NCBI RefSeq assembly: GCF_051903925.1
Contig: NZ_CP173678.1
Coordinates: 496,001-560,000 of the forward strand
Length of the DNA stretch: 64,000 nucleotides
Origin: G051903925 sp051903925
GTDB lineage: Bacteria; Pseudomonadota; Alphaproteobacteria; Zavarziniales; Zavarziniaceae
Direction: 5' to 3'
In this document: positions 24,228 through 31,575 of the stretch, piece by piece
How positions within the stretch are numbered: position 1 is the first letter of the stretch
Layout of the letters: each line of letters begins with the position of its first letter
Position numbers and translations under genes: made by a program
Notes under the pieces: generated by a model
Seen by the model: the letters and a program-made list of their open reading frames with translations, nothing else
What the model was told of the DNA's origin: nothing
Database searches by the model: none

Positions 24228-25048
24228 AGCCCGAGGATTTCGACCTGCTGGCCGGCATCATCCGGCAGCGTTCGGGCCTGGTGCTGACCCGGGACAAGCT
24301 CTACCTGCTGGAAAGCCGGTTGATCCCGGTCGCCCGCAAGCGCGGCCTGGCGGGCCTGGAGCAGCTGGTCCAGGCCCTGCGTGCGCGCCGGGACGAGTCG
24401 CTGCTGAAGGACATCACGGAAGCAATGACGACCAACGAGTCGTTCTTCTTCCGCGACAAGACACCGTTCGAGTTGTTCGAGAAGGTGATCCTGCCCGAGT
24501 TGATGACCTCGCGCGCGGGGACCAAGACGATCCGCATCTGGTTCGCCGCGGCGTCGACGGGGCAGGAGCCCTATTCCGTCGCGATGATCCTGAAGGAGAA
24601 GGCCGAGCTCTTGCGCGGCTGGCGCATCGAGCTGGTGGGCACCGACCTGTCCACCGACGTGCTGGACCGGGCACGGGCCGGCCTCTACACCCAGTTCGAG
24701 GTCCAGCGCGGCCTGCCGATCCAGATGCTGGTGAAGTACTTCACCCAGGTGGGCGACCAGTGGCAGATCGATCCCGCGTTGAAGGCGATGGTGAAGTATC
24801 GCGAGTACAACCTGCTGCACGACCTGACCGCGCTTGGCCGCTTCGACGTCGTGTTCTGTCGCAACGTGCTGATCTATTTCGACGCCCAGACCAAGGGCGA
24901 GGTCCTGGCCCGGATTTCCAAGGTCATGCCGGACGACGGCTTCCTGTTCCTGGGCGCCGCCGAAACCGTGCTGGGCATTACCACCGCCTATCGCCCGGCC
25001 AAGGACGCGCGCGGCCTCTACGTTCCCGCGACATCGCCCCGCCATTGA
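24224..25048 (+). CDS. cheR: Chemotaxis receptor methyltransferase CheR
   Basis: 274 residues. The N-terminal CheR helical domain (MKPEDFDLLAGIIRQRSGLVLTRDKLYLLESRL) is followed by the SAM-binding domain: TTNESFFFRD, IWFAAASTGQEPYSVAM, GTDLSTDVLDRARAGLYTQFEVQRGLP and FDVVFCRNVLIYFD. It methylates receptor glutamates with SAM. ATG 24224 overlaps the cheB stop (ATGA). The FEVQRG motif corresponds to a type without a beta-subdomain pentapeptide tether. Confidence 0.93.
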   Translation: MKPEDFDLLAGIIRQRSGLVLTRDKLYLLESRLIPVARKRGLAGLEQLVQALRARRDESLLKDITEAMTTNESFFFRDKTPFELFEKVILPELMTSRAGTKTIRIWFAAASTGQEPYSVAMILKEKAELLRGWRIELVGTDLSTDVLDRARAGLYTQFEVQRGLPIQMLVKYFTQVGDQWQIDPALKAMVKYREYNLLHDLTALGRFDVVFCRNVLIYFDAQTKGEVLARISKVMPDDGFLFLGAAETVLGITTAYRPAKDARGLYVPATSPRH

Positions 25049-25061
25049 TCCGGGTCGGTTG

Positions 25062-25087
25062 ATGGTGCCGCCCGCGCGCGGCACCAT
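25062..25087 (+). terminator. Hairpin after cheR
   Basis: A perfect 10-bp stem ATGGTGCCGC/GCGGCACCAT with a six-base loop, 13 bp past the cheR stop. There is no U-run. It probably marks the end of the chemotaxis operon. Confidence 0.55.
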
Positions 25088-25116
25088 GCCCCCCGCAAAA
25101 GAAGCGGGAGGATGCG

Positions 25117-25959
25117 ATGAGGACGATGCTGCTGGCGGCGCTTGGCGCCGCGGCGCTGGCGCTTGGCACAGGCCACGCCGCCCAGGCCGAAGCCGGCCTG
25201 AAGCTCTACACCATGGACTGCGGGCGCATCGCGCTCGATGACATGTCCCTGTTCGGGGACGGCAGCGGACCGAAGGGGGTCAAGGGCAACCTGATCTCTC
25301 CCTGCTACCTGATCCGCCATGCCAAGGGCGACCTGCTGTGGGACACCGGCTTTGGCGATGCGATCCACGCCATGCCGGACCACGTCCTGGAGCCGGGTCC
25401 AGGCTCCCGCATCACGGTACCGGTGACCCTGGCGGCGCAGCTGGAGCAACTGGGCCTGAAGCCCGCGGACATCAAGCTGGTCGCGTTCTCGCACTTTCAT
25501 TTCGACCATACCGGGAATGCGGGCCTGTTTCCCGACGCAACCTGGATCGTCGACCCGAAGGAAGTCGCCTATGCCAAGCGGGAGCCGACACCGTTCGGCG
25601 TGAACCCGGCGGCAACGGCGGGCCATGACCCGGCCAGGACGATCGAGATCAGCGGCGACCACGATGTGTTCGGCGACGGCACGGTGACCATGCTCGCCTC
25701 CCCCGGCCACACGCCGGGCCACTACATGCTGCTGCTGAAGCTGGACAGCGGGCCGCTGCTGCTGTCGGGCGACCTGTGGCACACGCATGAGAACTTCGAG
25801 AAGGGGATCGTGCCCGGCTTCAACGATGACAAGGCAGCGACCCTTGCCTCGTTCGAGCACATCAAGGGCGTCCTGGACGAGACCAAGGCCCGCCTGGTGA
25901 TCCAGCACGAGATCCCCGACTTCGACGCCCTGCCGAAGTTCCCCGCCGCGCTGGAATAG
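25117..25959 (+). CDS. Secreted MBL-fold hydrolase, AHL-lactonase-like
   Basis: 280 residues with a signal peptide (MRTMLLAALGAAALALGTGHAAQA). The metal motif SHFHFDHTGN lies near residue 127, with SPGHTPGHYML, SGDLWHT and QHEIPDFD supplying further ligands. It resembles the N-acyl-homoserine lactonase group of metallo-beta-lactamases. Export to the periplasm and lack of linked quorum-sensing genes leave the true substrate open. GGGAGG precedes the ATG. Confidence 0.78.
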   Translation: MRTMLLAALGAAALALGTGHAAQAEAGLKLYTMDCGRIALDDMSLFGDGSGPKGVKGNLISPCYLIRHAKGDLLWDTGFGDAIHAMPDHVLEPGPGSRITVPVTLAAQLEQLGLKPADIKLVAFSHFHFDHTGNAGLFPDATWIVDPKEVAYAKREPTPFGVNPAATAGHDPARTIEISGDHDVFGDGTVTMLASPGHTPGHYMLLLKLDSGPLLLSGDLWHTHENFEKGIVPGFNDDKAATLASFEHIKGVLDETKARLVIQHEIPDFDALPKFPAALE

Positions 25960-26018
25960 GACCGCAGCACCTGTGAAATCCCTTGCAGGAGACCCGCGAG
26001 ACGCATGCGCATCGGTGC

Positions 26019-26043
26019 CCTCCCCCGCCGCAGGTGGGGGAGG
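26019..26043. terminator. G/C hairpin in front of the GTA-like cluster
   Basis: CCTCCCCC and GGGGGAGG pair over 8 bp around a nine-base loop, 59 bp past the lactonase-like gene. The same CTCCCCC...GGGGGAG core occurs at 61960-61989. It probably ends transcription before the cluster promoter; it is also a common dispersed repeat type. Confidence 0.4.
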
Positions 26044-26082
26044 AGCCGGCAGGCGATCGGGTACAGCTTCAGCAAAATTCCA

Positions 26083-26115
26083 TTGACATATTGGGCAACT
26101 TGTGCACATATTGGG
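26083..26115 (+). promoter_or_regulatory. Promoter of the GTA-like cluster overlapped by two direct repeats
   Basis: TTGACA (26083-26088) is a perfect -35; CATATT (26107-26112) is a -10 after 18 bp. The decamer ACATATTGGG occurs twice, at 26086-26095 and 26106-26115, 20 bp apart and so on the same helix face. One copy covers the -35 edge and the other the -10. Repeats in this position suggest control by a dimeric regulator. The segment is clearly more AT-rich than its surroundings. Confidence 0.6.
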
Positions 26116-26148
26116 TCACATTCTGATCTGATCGCGAAAGGTGCGGGG

Positions 26149-26505
26149 ATGACGGACATCGCCGACGCACAGGCCGGGACTGTCCATCGGCAGCACCAGG
26201 CCCTGATCGCATCCCTGAGGGAGACGGTCGCCCTGACCCAGGCCCGCCTGCATGCGCACCTGGGCCAGGACGGGCCGCCCGCCGCATTCGGCCGGGACAG
26301 CATCGCCACGATGCTGCGCACGCTGGTCCGGTCGACCGACATCCTGATCGCGCGGGAGCGCAGCCTGCTGAAGCTGGACGGACAGGGGAGCGACCTTGGA
26401 ACCGAAGACGCGGACGGCTACGACGCGCGACTCGAACAGTCGTTGGATCGGGTCTCTGCCAAGGCCGTTGCGCAAGGATTTCCTGGCCGGCCTGACGCGG
26501 ACTGA
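26149..26505 (+). CDS. Putative small terminase subunit (GTA gp1-like)
   Basis: 118 residues from ATG 26149 (MTDIADAQAGTVHRQHQALIASLRETVALTQARLHAHLG), mostly helical. It has no recognisable catalytic motif. Its position directly before the large terminase and its size match the small terminase or gp1 of GTA clusters, which bridges DNA and TerL. The start is chosen because it directly follows the promoter region. The frame extends about 110 bp into the region upstream of the TerL core, so the two overlap if TerL starts at 26396. Confidence 0.55.
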   Translation: MTDIADAQAGTVHRQHQALIASLRETVALTQARLHAHLGQDGPPAAFGRDSIATMLRTLVRSTDILIARERSLLKLDGQGSDLGTEDADGYDARLEQSLDRVSAKAVAQGFPGRPDAD

Positions 26506-27709
26506 CCGCCATCGGCTGCTGTTCGACTGGCGCTTCTGGGCTCGCCAAAAGCAGCTGGCGCCGCAGGGCGACTGGCCGGGCTGGCTGGTCCTGGCGGGGC
26601 GCGGCTTTGGCAAGACGCGCATGGGCGCCGAATGGGTCCGCGCCATGGCCGAGAGCGGCCGATTCCGCCGCATCGCCCTGGTTGGCGCCACCGAGGCCGA
26701 CGTGCGCAAGGTGATGGTCGAGGGCGAAAGCGGCCTGCTGGACATCTCACCCCCCTGGAACCGGCCACGCTGGGAGCCCAGTCTGGGCCGCCTGCGCTGG
26801 AAGAACGGGGTCGTGGCCCAGGCCTATTCGGCGGCCGCGGCCGACCAGTTGCGCGGGCCGCAGCACGATGCCGCCTGGGCCGACGAGGTTGCAAAGTGGG
26901 CCGATCCGGATGCCTGGGACCAGCTTCTGCTGGGCCTGCGTTTGGGCACGGCCCCACGCTGGATCGCCACCACGACGCCGCGCCCCAACGACCTGGTGCG
27001 CCGCCTGCTGCGGGAGGCGGGCGAGGTGACCAAAGGCTCCACATTCGAGAACACGGCCCTGCCGCCGACCTTCCTTGAGGCGATGGTGGGGCGGTACGAG
27101 GGGACGCGCCTGGGCCGCCAGGAACTGCACGCCGAGGTGCTGGACGACGTTCCGGGTGCCCTGTGGACCCGCGCCATGATCGACGACCATAGGCGGGCCG
27201 CGCCCGAACTGGCCCGTGTCGTCGTGGCGATCGACCCGTCCGTGGCGGCGCAAGGGGACGGGGCCGAGACGGGCATCGTGGTGGCCGGGATCGGCCATGA
27301 CGGGCACGGCTATGTCCTGGCCGACCTGTCGACCCATGCGTCGCCCCAGCAATGGGCGGCGCGCGCGGTCGAGGCCTGGCACCGGCACGAGGCCGACACG
27401 CTGGTGGCGGAGACCAACCAGGGCGGCGCCCTGGTACGCGACGTCCTGCGGTCGGGCGATCACACCGTGCCGCTGGCCGAAGTGCGGGCCAGCCGGTCCA
27501 AGGCGGCGCGCGCCCAGCCGGTCAGCGCGCTGTACGAGCAGGGCCGGGTGCACCATGTCGGCGCATTACCGGAGCTTGAGGCACAGCTGCTGCGCTTCAC
27601 GCAGGCCGGACCCGATGGACCCTGCGACCGGGCGGATGCCCTGGTCTGGGCCATCACGCACCTGATGCTGGGCAAGCCGGAGCCGAGCCCGCGGATCCGG
27701 GCGCTGTAG
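26396..27709 (+). CDS. terL: Large terminase subunit (DNA-packaging ATPase/nuclease)
   Basis: Up to 437 residues. Walker A is GRGFGKTRMGAEW (residues 68-80), the Walker B region is HDAAWADEVAKW, and the RNase H-like nuclease domain has VVVAIDPSVAAQGDGAETGIVV, LVAETNQGG and the final Asp in CDRADALVWAITHLML. It packages DNA into the prohead. No ATG precedes Walker A: the start is probably TTG 26396 or TTG 26468, both inside the TerS gene. The GRGFGKTR form is typical of GTA and Rhodobacter-type terminases. Confidence 0.92.
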   Translation: MEPKTRTATTRDSNSRWIGSLPRPLRKDFLAGLTRTDRHRLLFDWRFWARQKQLAPQGDWPGWLVLAGRGFGKTRMGAEWVRAMAESGRFRRIALVGATEADVRKVMVEGESGLLDISPPWNRPRWEPSLGRLRWKNGVVAQAYSAAAADQLRGPQHDAAWADEVAKWADPDAWDQLLLGLRLGTAPRWIATTTPRPNDLVRRLLREAGEVTKGSTFENTALPPTFLEAMVGRYEGTRLGRQELHAEVLDDVPGALWTRAMIDDHRRAAPELARVVVAIDPSVAAQGDGAETGIVVAGIGHDGHGYVLADLSTHASPQQWAARAVEAWHRHEADTLVAETNQGGALVRDVLRSGDHTVPLAEVRASRSKAARAQPVSALYEQGRVHHVGALPELEAQLLRFTQAGPDGPCDRADALVWAITHLMLGKPEPSPRIRAL

Positions 27710-27724
27710 CGGAACCGTTTCACC

Positions 27725-27838
27725 GGATGCGTCGAGACGGGTGGCTGCACACCCGCCTCAACATGAAGCTGCTTTCATTCAAAGAATCTCACGGTCGTCA
27801 TCCTGGGGAGCGTCGAAGACGCATCTCGAAGGATGCTT
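27725..27838. repeat. REPIN-like palindromic repeat, copy B
   Basis: Left half GGATGCGTCGAGACGGG...CCCGCCTCAACATGA (27725-27766), right half GTCGTCATCCTGGGGAGC to CATCTCGAAGGATGC (27795-27837). It fills the gap between terL and the portal gene. It is degenerate compared with copy A. Confidence 0.7.
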
Positions 27839-27873
27839 GAGCGACCCTGCCACCCATCGCGAAAGGATCGACC

Positions 27874-29061
27874 ATGCCGTTCTGGGCAGGATGGTTTGCG
27901 CGTGACCGCGGGCAGAAGGCCGCGGCCTATGCGGCCTGGGCGCCACTGGCGGCTCCCCGCTGGACGCCCCGGCGGTACGAGGCGCTGGCCGACGAGGGCT
28001 TTCGCCGCAATGTCGTGGTGCACCGCTGCGTCAGCCTGATCGCCGGGGCCGGAGCCACGGTACCGTGGCTGGCCTATGACGGGGCGGGGCGGGAGGTGGC
28101 GGACGGTGCGCTGTCCCGCCTGCTGGTGCGGCCGAATCCGGGCCAGGACGGGTGGGCGTTCCGGGAGACGCTGCTGGCCCACCTGCTGATTGGCGGCAAT
28201 GCCTATGTCGAGGCGATTGCCGGGGCCGGCGGCCGCCCGAGGGAGCTGCATCTGCTGCGCCCGGATCGGGTACGGATTGTGCCCGGTCCAGCGGGATGGC
28301 CCGCCGCGTTCGAACATCGCGTCGGCGGCCAGGCCACCGTGCACGTGGTCGACCCGGTCACGGGCGCCTCCCCCATCCTGCACCTGAAGGCACTGCACCC
28401 GCTGGACGACTGGTACGGGTTGAGCCCGCTGGAGGCGGCGGCCGTCGCCGTCGACCAGCACGGGGCGGCCAGTGCCTGGAACAAGGCGCTGCTGGACAAT
28501 GGCGCGCGGCCATCGGGCGCCCTGGTCTATGCCCCCAAGGATGGGCCATCGACCCTGGCCGACACGCAGTTCGACCGCCTGAAGGCCGAGATCGCGGAGC
28601 AGTGGCAGGGCGCGCACAATGCCGGGCGGCCGATGCTGCTGGAAGGCGGCATGGACTGGCGCAGCCTGGCCCTGACCCCGGCCGAGATGGACTGGCTGAA
28701 GGGCCGGGACATGGCAGCGCGGGAGATCGCGCTGGCCTTTGGCGTGCCGGCACAGCTGATCGGCATTCCCGACGCGCAGACCTATGCCAACCTGGGTGAG
28801 GCGCGGCTGGCCTTGTGGGAGGACACGATCCTGCCGTTGGTCGAGCGGGTGGCCGGCGCCTTTGCCCGCTGGCTGGGACCGCAGGCCGGCGTCGTGCGCC
28901 TGATCCCCGACCGGGATGAGATCGCAGCGCTGGAACCAAGGCGGGCGGCACGCTGGGCCAAGGTGCGGGAGGCGGCAGCCGTCCTGACCCTGAACGAGCA
29001 GCGCGCCGCGCTGGGCTATGGCCCGGTAGCGGGTGGCGACGCGCTGGGGGTAACGCCATGA
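27874..29061 (+). CDS. Phage/GTA portal protein (HK97 family)
   Basis: 395 residues. Portal hallmarks are FRRNVVVHRCVSLIAGAGATVPW, LLVRPNPGQDGWAFRETLLAHLLIGGNAYVE, LHLKALHPLDDWYGLSPLEAAA and the clip/crown region EIALAFGVPAQLIGIPDAQTYANLGEARLALWEDTILPL. Twelve copies form the DNA channel at one capsid vertex. The stop overlaps the protease start (ATGA). A REPIN separates it from terL. Confidence 0.93.
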   Translation: MPFWAGWFARDRGQKAAAYAAWAPLAAPRWTPRRYEALADEGFRRNVVVHRCVSLIAGAGATVPWLAYDGAGREVADGALSRLLVRPNPGQDGWAFRETLLAHLLIGGNAYVEAIAGAGGRPRELHLLRPDRVRIVPGPAGWPAAFEHRVGGQATVHVVDPVTGASPILHLKALHPLDDWYGLSPLEAAAVAVDQHGAASAWNKALLDNGARPSGALVYAPKDGPSTLADTQFDRLKAEIAEQWQGAHNAGRPMLLEGGMDWRSLALTPAEMDWLKGRDMAAREIALAFGVPAQLIGIPDAQTYANLGEARLALWEDTILPLVERVAGAFARWLGPQAGVVRLIPDRDEIAALEPRRAARWAKVREAAAVLTLNEQRAALGYGPVAGGDALGVTP

Positions 29062-29573
29062 ACGCGCGGATTGCGGCCACGCTGGAAGCGCGTGCCCTGG
29101 CCCCCGACGGCATCCTGTCGGGCTATGCCTCGATCTTTGGGCTGGTCGACGGGCAGGGCGATGTCGTGGCGCCCGGCGCCTTCCGCGCCAGTCTGGCCGC
29201 CTGGCGGGCGCGGCGCCTGTCGCCGCCGATGCTGTGGCAGCACGAAGCGGCGGAGCCCATCGGCATCTGGACCGCTCTTGCCGAGGATGGCCGCGGCCTG
29301 GCCGTGACCGGGCGCCTGGCCCTGGGCACCAGGCGGGGGCGGGAGGCGTTCGAGCTGCTGCGCCTGGGTGCGGTCACCGGCCTGTCGATCGGCTATGCCG
29401 CGGTCGAGGCGACGCGCGATCCGCGGACTGGCACGCGCACCCTGCGCCGGGTGACCTTGCGCGAAATCAGCCTGGTGACATTCCCGGCGAATGACGGTGC
29501 CCGCGTGGCCGACGTCAAGGCGGAGGCGCGCCTGCTGGCCAGCCTGCGCCGCGCGACCGCCGCACTGCGCTAG
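29058..29573 (+). CDS. HK97-family prohead protease
   Basis: 171 residues: GYASIFGLVDGQGDVVAPGAF, PPMLWQHEAAEPIGIW with catalytic His H62, GAVTGLSIGYAAVEA with catalytic Ser S110, and REISLVTFPANDGARV. It removes the scaffolding N-terminus of the capsid protein during maturation. Coupled to the portal gene by a four-base overlap. Confidence 0.92.
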   Translation: MNARIAATLEARALAPDGILSGYASIFGLVDGQGDVVAPGAFRASLAAWRARRLSPPMLWQHEAAEPIGIWTALAEDGRGLAVTGRLALGTRRGREAFELLRLGAVTGLSIGYAAVEATRDPRTGTRTLRRVTLREISLVTFPANDGARVADVKAEARLLASLRRATAALR

Positions 29574-29625
29574 CTATGTAACCTCATACATCACCGCACC
29601 GGGGAGCGTGTGGAGGTCTGCTTCA

Positions 29626-29741
29626 ACATCCTTCGAGACGGGCCTGCGGCCCTCCTCAGGATGACGACCGTCGAAAAACCCCAATGAAGTCAACGGCGTC
29701 ATGCTGAGGAGCGGCGCGAAGCGACGCGTCTCGAAGCATCT
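29626..29741. repeat. REPIN-like palindromic repeat, copy C
   Basis: Left half ATCCTTCGAGACGGGCC to CTCCTCAGGATGACG (29628-29666), right half GGCGTCATGCTGAGGAGC to CGTCTCGAAGCATC (29696-29740). It lies between the protease and capsid genes and leaves about 70 bp for a ribosome site and leader. Confidence 0.8.
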
Positions 29742-29810
29742 TTGACGACCTTTACGCCCCCATTTGAGGCGGACACGAACAGATCCCTTTTGCCGAAAGG
29801 AAACCACCGA

Positions 29811-31031
29811 ATGACCGACCTGATCGCGGTGCAGGCCGCCACGGACGAGCTTGCCCGCACGTTCAGCGAGTTCCGCAGCCAGAACGACGCGCGCCTGGCG
29901 ACACTGGAGCGCAAGGGCAGCGTCGATCCCCTGCAGACCGAAACCGTCGACCGCCTTAACGGTGAGCTGACCCGCCTGTCGGAGCAGGTGGAGCAACTGG
30001 GCACCGCGCTGCGCCGGCCGGGCCTGGACGGCGGACGGTCGATCGACGCCCGCGGCGTCGAGCACAAGCAGGCCCTGCTCGCCTATCTGCGCAAGGGCAA
30101 CGAGGCGCCACTGCAGGCGCTGGAGGCCAAGGCGCTGTCGGTCGGCTCCGACCCCGATGGCGGCTACCTTGTGGGGCCCGAGATGTCGGACCGGATCGTC
30201 CAGCGCCTGCGTGACTCGAGCCCGATGCGGCAGGTGGCGGGCCAGGCCAGCATCACCTCCGACGCGATCGAGGGAATCCTGGACCTGGGCGAGCCCGACA
30301 TCGGCTGGACCGCCGAACTGGGCACACGGGCGGAGACGGCGACGCCGGCGCTGGGCCAGTGGCGCATCCCGGTCCACGAGATGTATGCCGAGCCGCGGGC
30401 CAGCCAGAAGCTGCTGGACGATGCCGCCTTCGACGTCGAGGCATTCCTGGCCGCACGGGTGGCCGAGAAGATGGGCCGGGCCGAAAACACCGCGTTCGTC
30501 TCTGGCAACGGGGTCGGGCGCCCGCGCGGCTTCCTGTCCTATCCGACCGCTGCCAGCACGGACGCGGTGCGGCCCTGGGGCACGTTCGAGCATGTCGGCA
30601 CCGGCACGGCCGGCGCCTTTGCCGCCAGCAACCCGGCCGATCCCCTGATGAATGCGTTCTATGCGTTGAAGGCCGCCTATCGCGCCGGCGCCGTGTGGAT
30701 GATGGCCAAGGCGACGGTCGCCGCGACCCGCCTGCTGAAGGAAGCGACGACCGGGCAGTACCTCTGGCAGCCGGGCCTGACCGCAGGTCAGCCGGCCACC
30801 CTGCTGGGCCATCCGGTGATGGAGGCGGAGGACATGCCGTCGCTCGCCAATGGCAGCCTGTCGATCGCTTTCGGCAACTTTGCCGAGGGCTACCTGATCG
30901 TGGATCGCGCCGGGATCCGCACGCTGCGCGATCCCTATACCGCCAAGCCGCAGGTCAAGTTCTATACCACCCGGCGGGTCGGCGGAGACGTCCTCAACTT
31001 CGACGCGATCAAGCTGGTCCGCTTCGCCTGA
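29811..31031 (+). CDS. Major capsid protein (HK97 gp5 family)
   Basis: 406 residues from ATG 29811 after CGAAAGGAAACC. The first 85 residues are a coiled-coil delta domain (TFSEFRSQNDARLATLERKGS, LNGELTRLSEQVEQLGTAL). Mature capsid motifs follow: DGGYLVGPEMSDRIVQRLRDSSPMRQVAG, EPRASQKLLDDAAFDVEAFLAARVAEKMGRAENTAFVSGNGVGRPRG and VMEAEDMPSLANGSLSIAFGNFAEGYLIVDR. The RPRG sequence is a hallmark of the GTA/HK97 group. Confidence 0.95.
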   Translation: MTDLIAVQAATDELARTFSEFRSQNDARLATLERKGSVDPLQTETVDRLNGELTRLSEQVEQLGTALRRPGLDGGRSIDARGVEHKQALLAYLRKGNEAPLQALEAKALSVGSDPDGGYLVGPEMSDRIVQRLRDSSPMRQVAGQASITSDAIEGILDLGEPDIGWTAELGTRAETATPALGQWRIPVHEMYAEPRASQKLLDDAAFDVEAFLAARVAEKMGRAENTAFVSGNGVGRPRGFLSYPTAASTDAVRPWGTFEHVGTGTAGAFAASNPADPLMNAFYALKAAYRAGAVWMMAKATVAATRLLKEATTGQYLWQPGLTAGQPATLLGHPVMEAEDMPSLANGSLSIAFGNFAEGYLIVDRAGIRTLRDPYTAKPQVKFYTTRRVGGDVLNFDAIKLVRFA

Positions 31032-31050
31032 CGCTGCCCCTCCCCCTTCC

Positions 31051-31150
31051 GTCCTCATCCTGAGGAGGCCGCAGGCCGTCTCGAAGGATGGGCCACCTGT
31101 GCTGGCTGCCCATCCTTCGAGGCTCGCTTCGCTCGCACCTCAGGATGAGG
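31051..31150. repeat. REP pair, copy D (opposite arrangement)
   Basis: Here GTCCTCATCCTGAGGAGGCC to GTCTCGAAGGATGGG (31051-31091) comes first and CCCATCCTTCGAGGC to GCACCTCAGGATGAGG (31110-31150) second, so the halves are arranged tail to tail compared with copies A-C. The outer ends are near-perfect inverted repeats that could fold into one long hairpin between the capsid gene and the next gene. Confidence 0.8.
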
Positions 31151-31177
31151 TGCCTCTATCCAGAACATGGAGAAAAC

Positions 31178-31573
31178 ATGCCCAATCGCGATCTGGCGGC
31201 ACGCCAGGACGCCGCGGTGACGTTGACACCCGCGGTCAGGACCAATGGCACCACGACCGGCTCCACCGTCGACCTGCGCGGCTTCGATGCCGCGATGGTC
31301 GTCGTGGGCTTCGGCGCGTGGACCGACGGCACCCATACGCCGTCGCTGGAGGCAAGCGCCGACGGCACGACCTTCGCCCCCGTCGGGACGGCGGACCTGC
31401 GCGGCACTTTCGCGGCTGCGACCGGAACCGCCGCGGCCGGCAGCGTGCAGCGCGTCGGCTACCTGGGACCGGAGCGGTACGTCCGCGCCCGCATGGTCGT
31501 GGCCGGTGCCACCAGCGGGGCGGCAAGCGTCGGCTTCGTCCATCGCGGCTACCCCGCGCAGGGGCCCGTCTGA
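31178..31573 (+). CDS. Hypothetical beta-rich head protein after capsid gene
   Basis: 131 residues from ATG 31178 (MPNRDLAARQDAAVTLTPAVRTNGTTTGSTVDLRGFDAAMVVVGFGAWTDGTHTPSLEASADGTTFAPVG). Alternating polar and hydrophobic strands and the SVQRVGYLGPERYVRARMVV segment suggest a beta-sandwich. Similar unnamed proteins follow the capsid gene in other alphaproteobacterial phages, where decoration or spike roles are plausible. No counterpart is known in the classical RcGTA order. GGAG precedes the ATG. Confidence 0.6.
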   Translation: MPNRDLAARQDAAVTLTPAVRTNGTTTGSTVDLRGFDAAMVVVGFGAWTDGTHTPSLEASADGTTFAPVGTADLRGTFAAATGTAAAGSVQRVGYLGPERYVRARMVVAGATSGAASVGFVHRGYPAQGPV

Positions 31574-31575
31574 GA

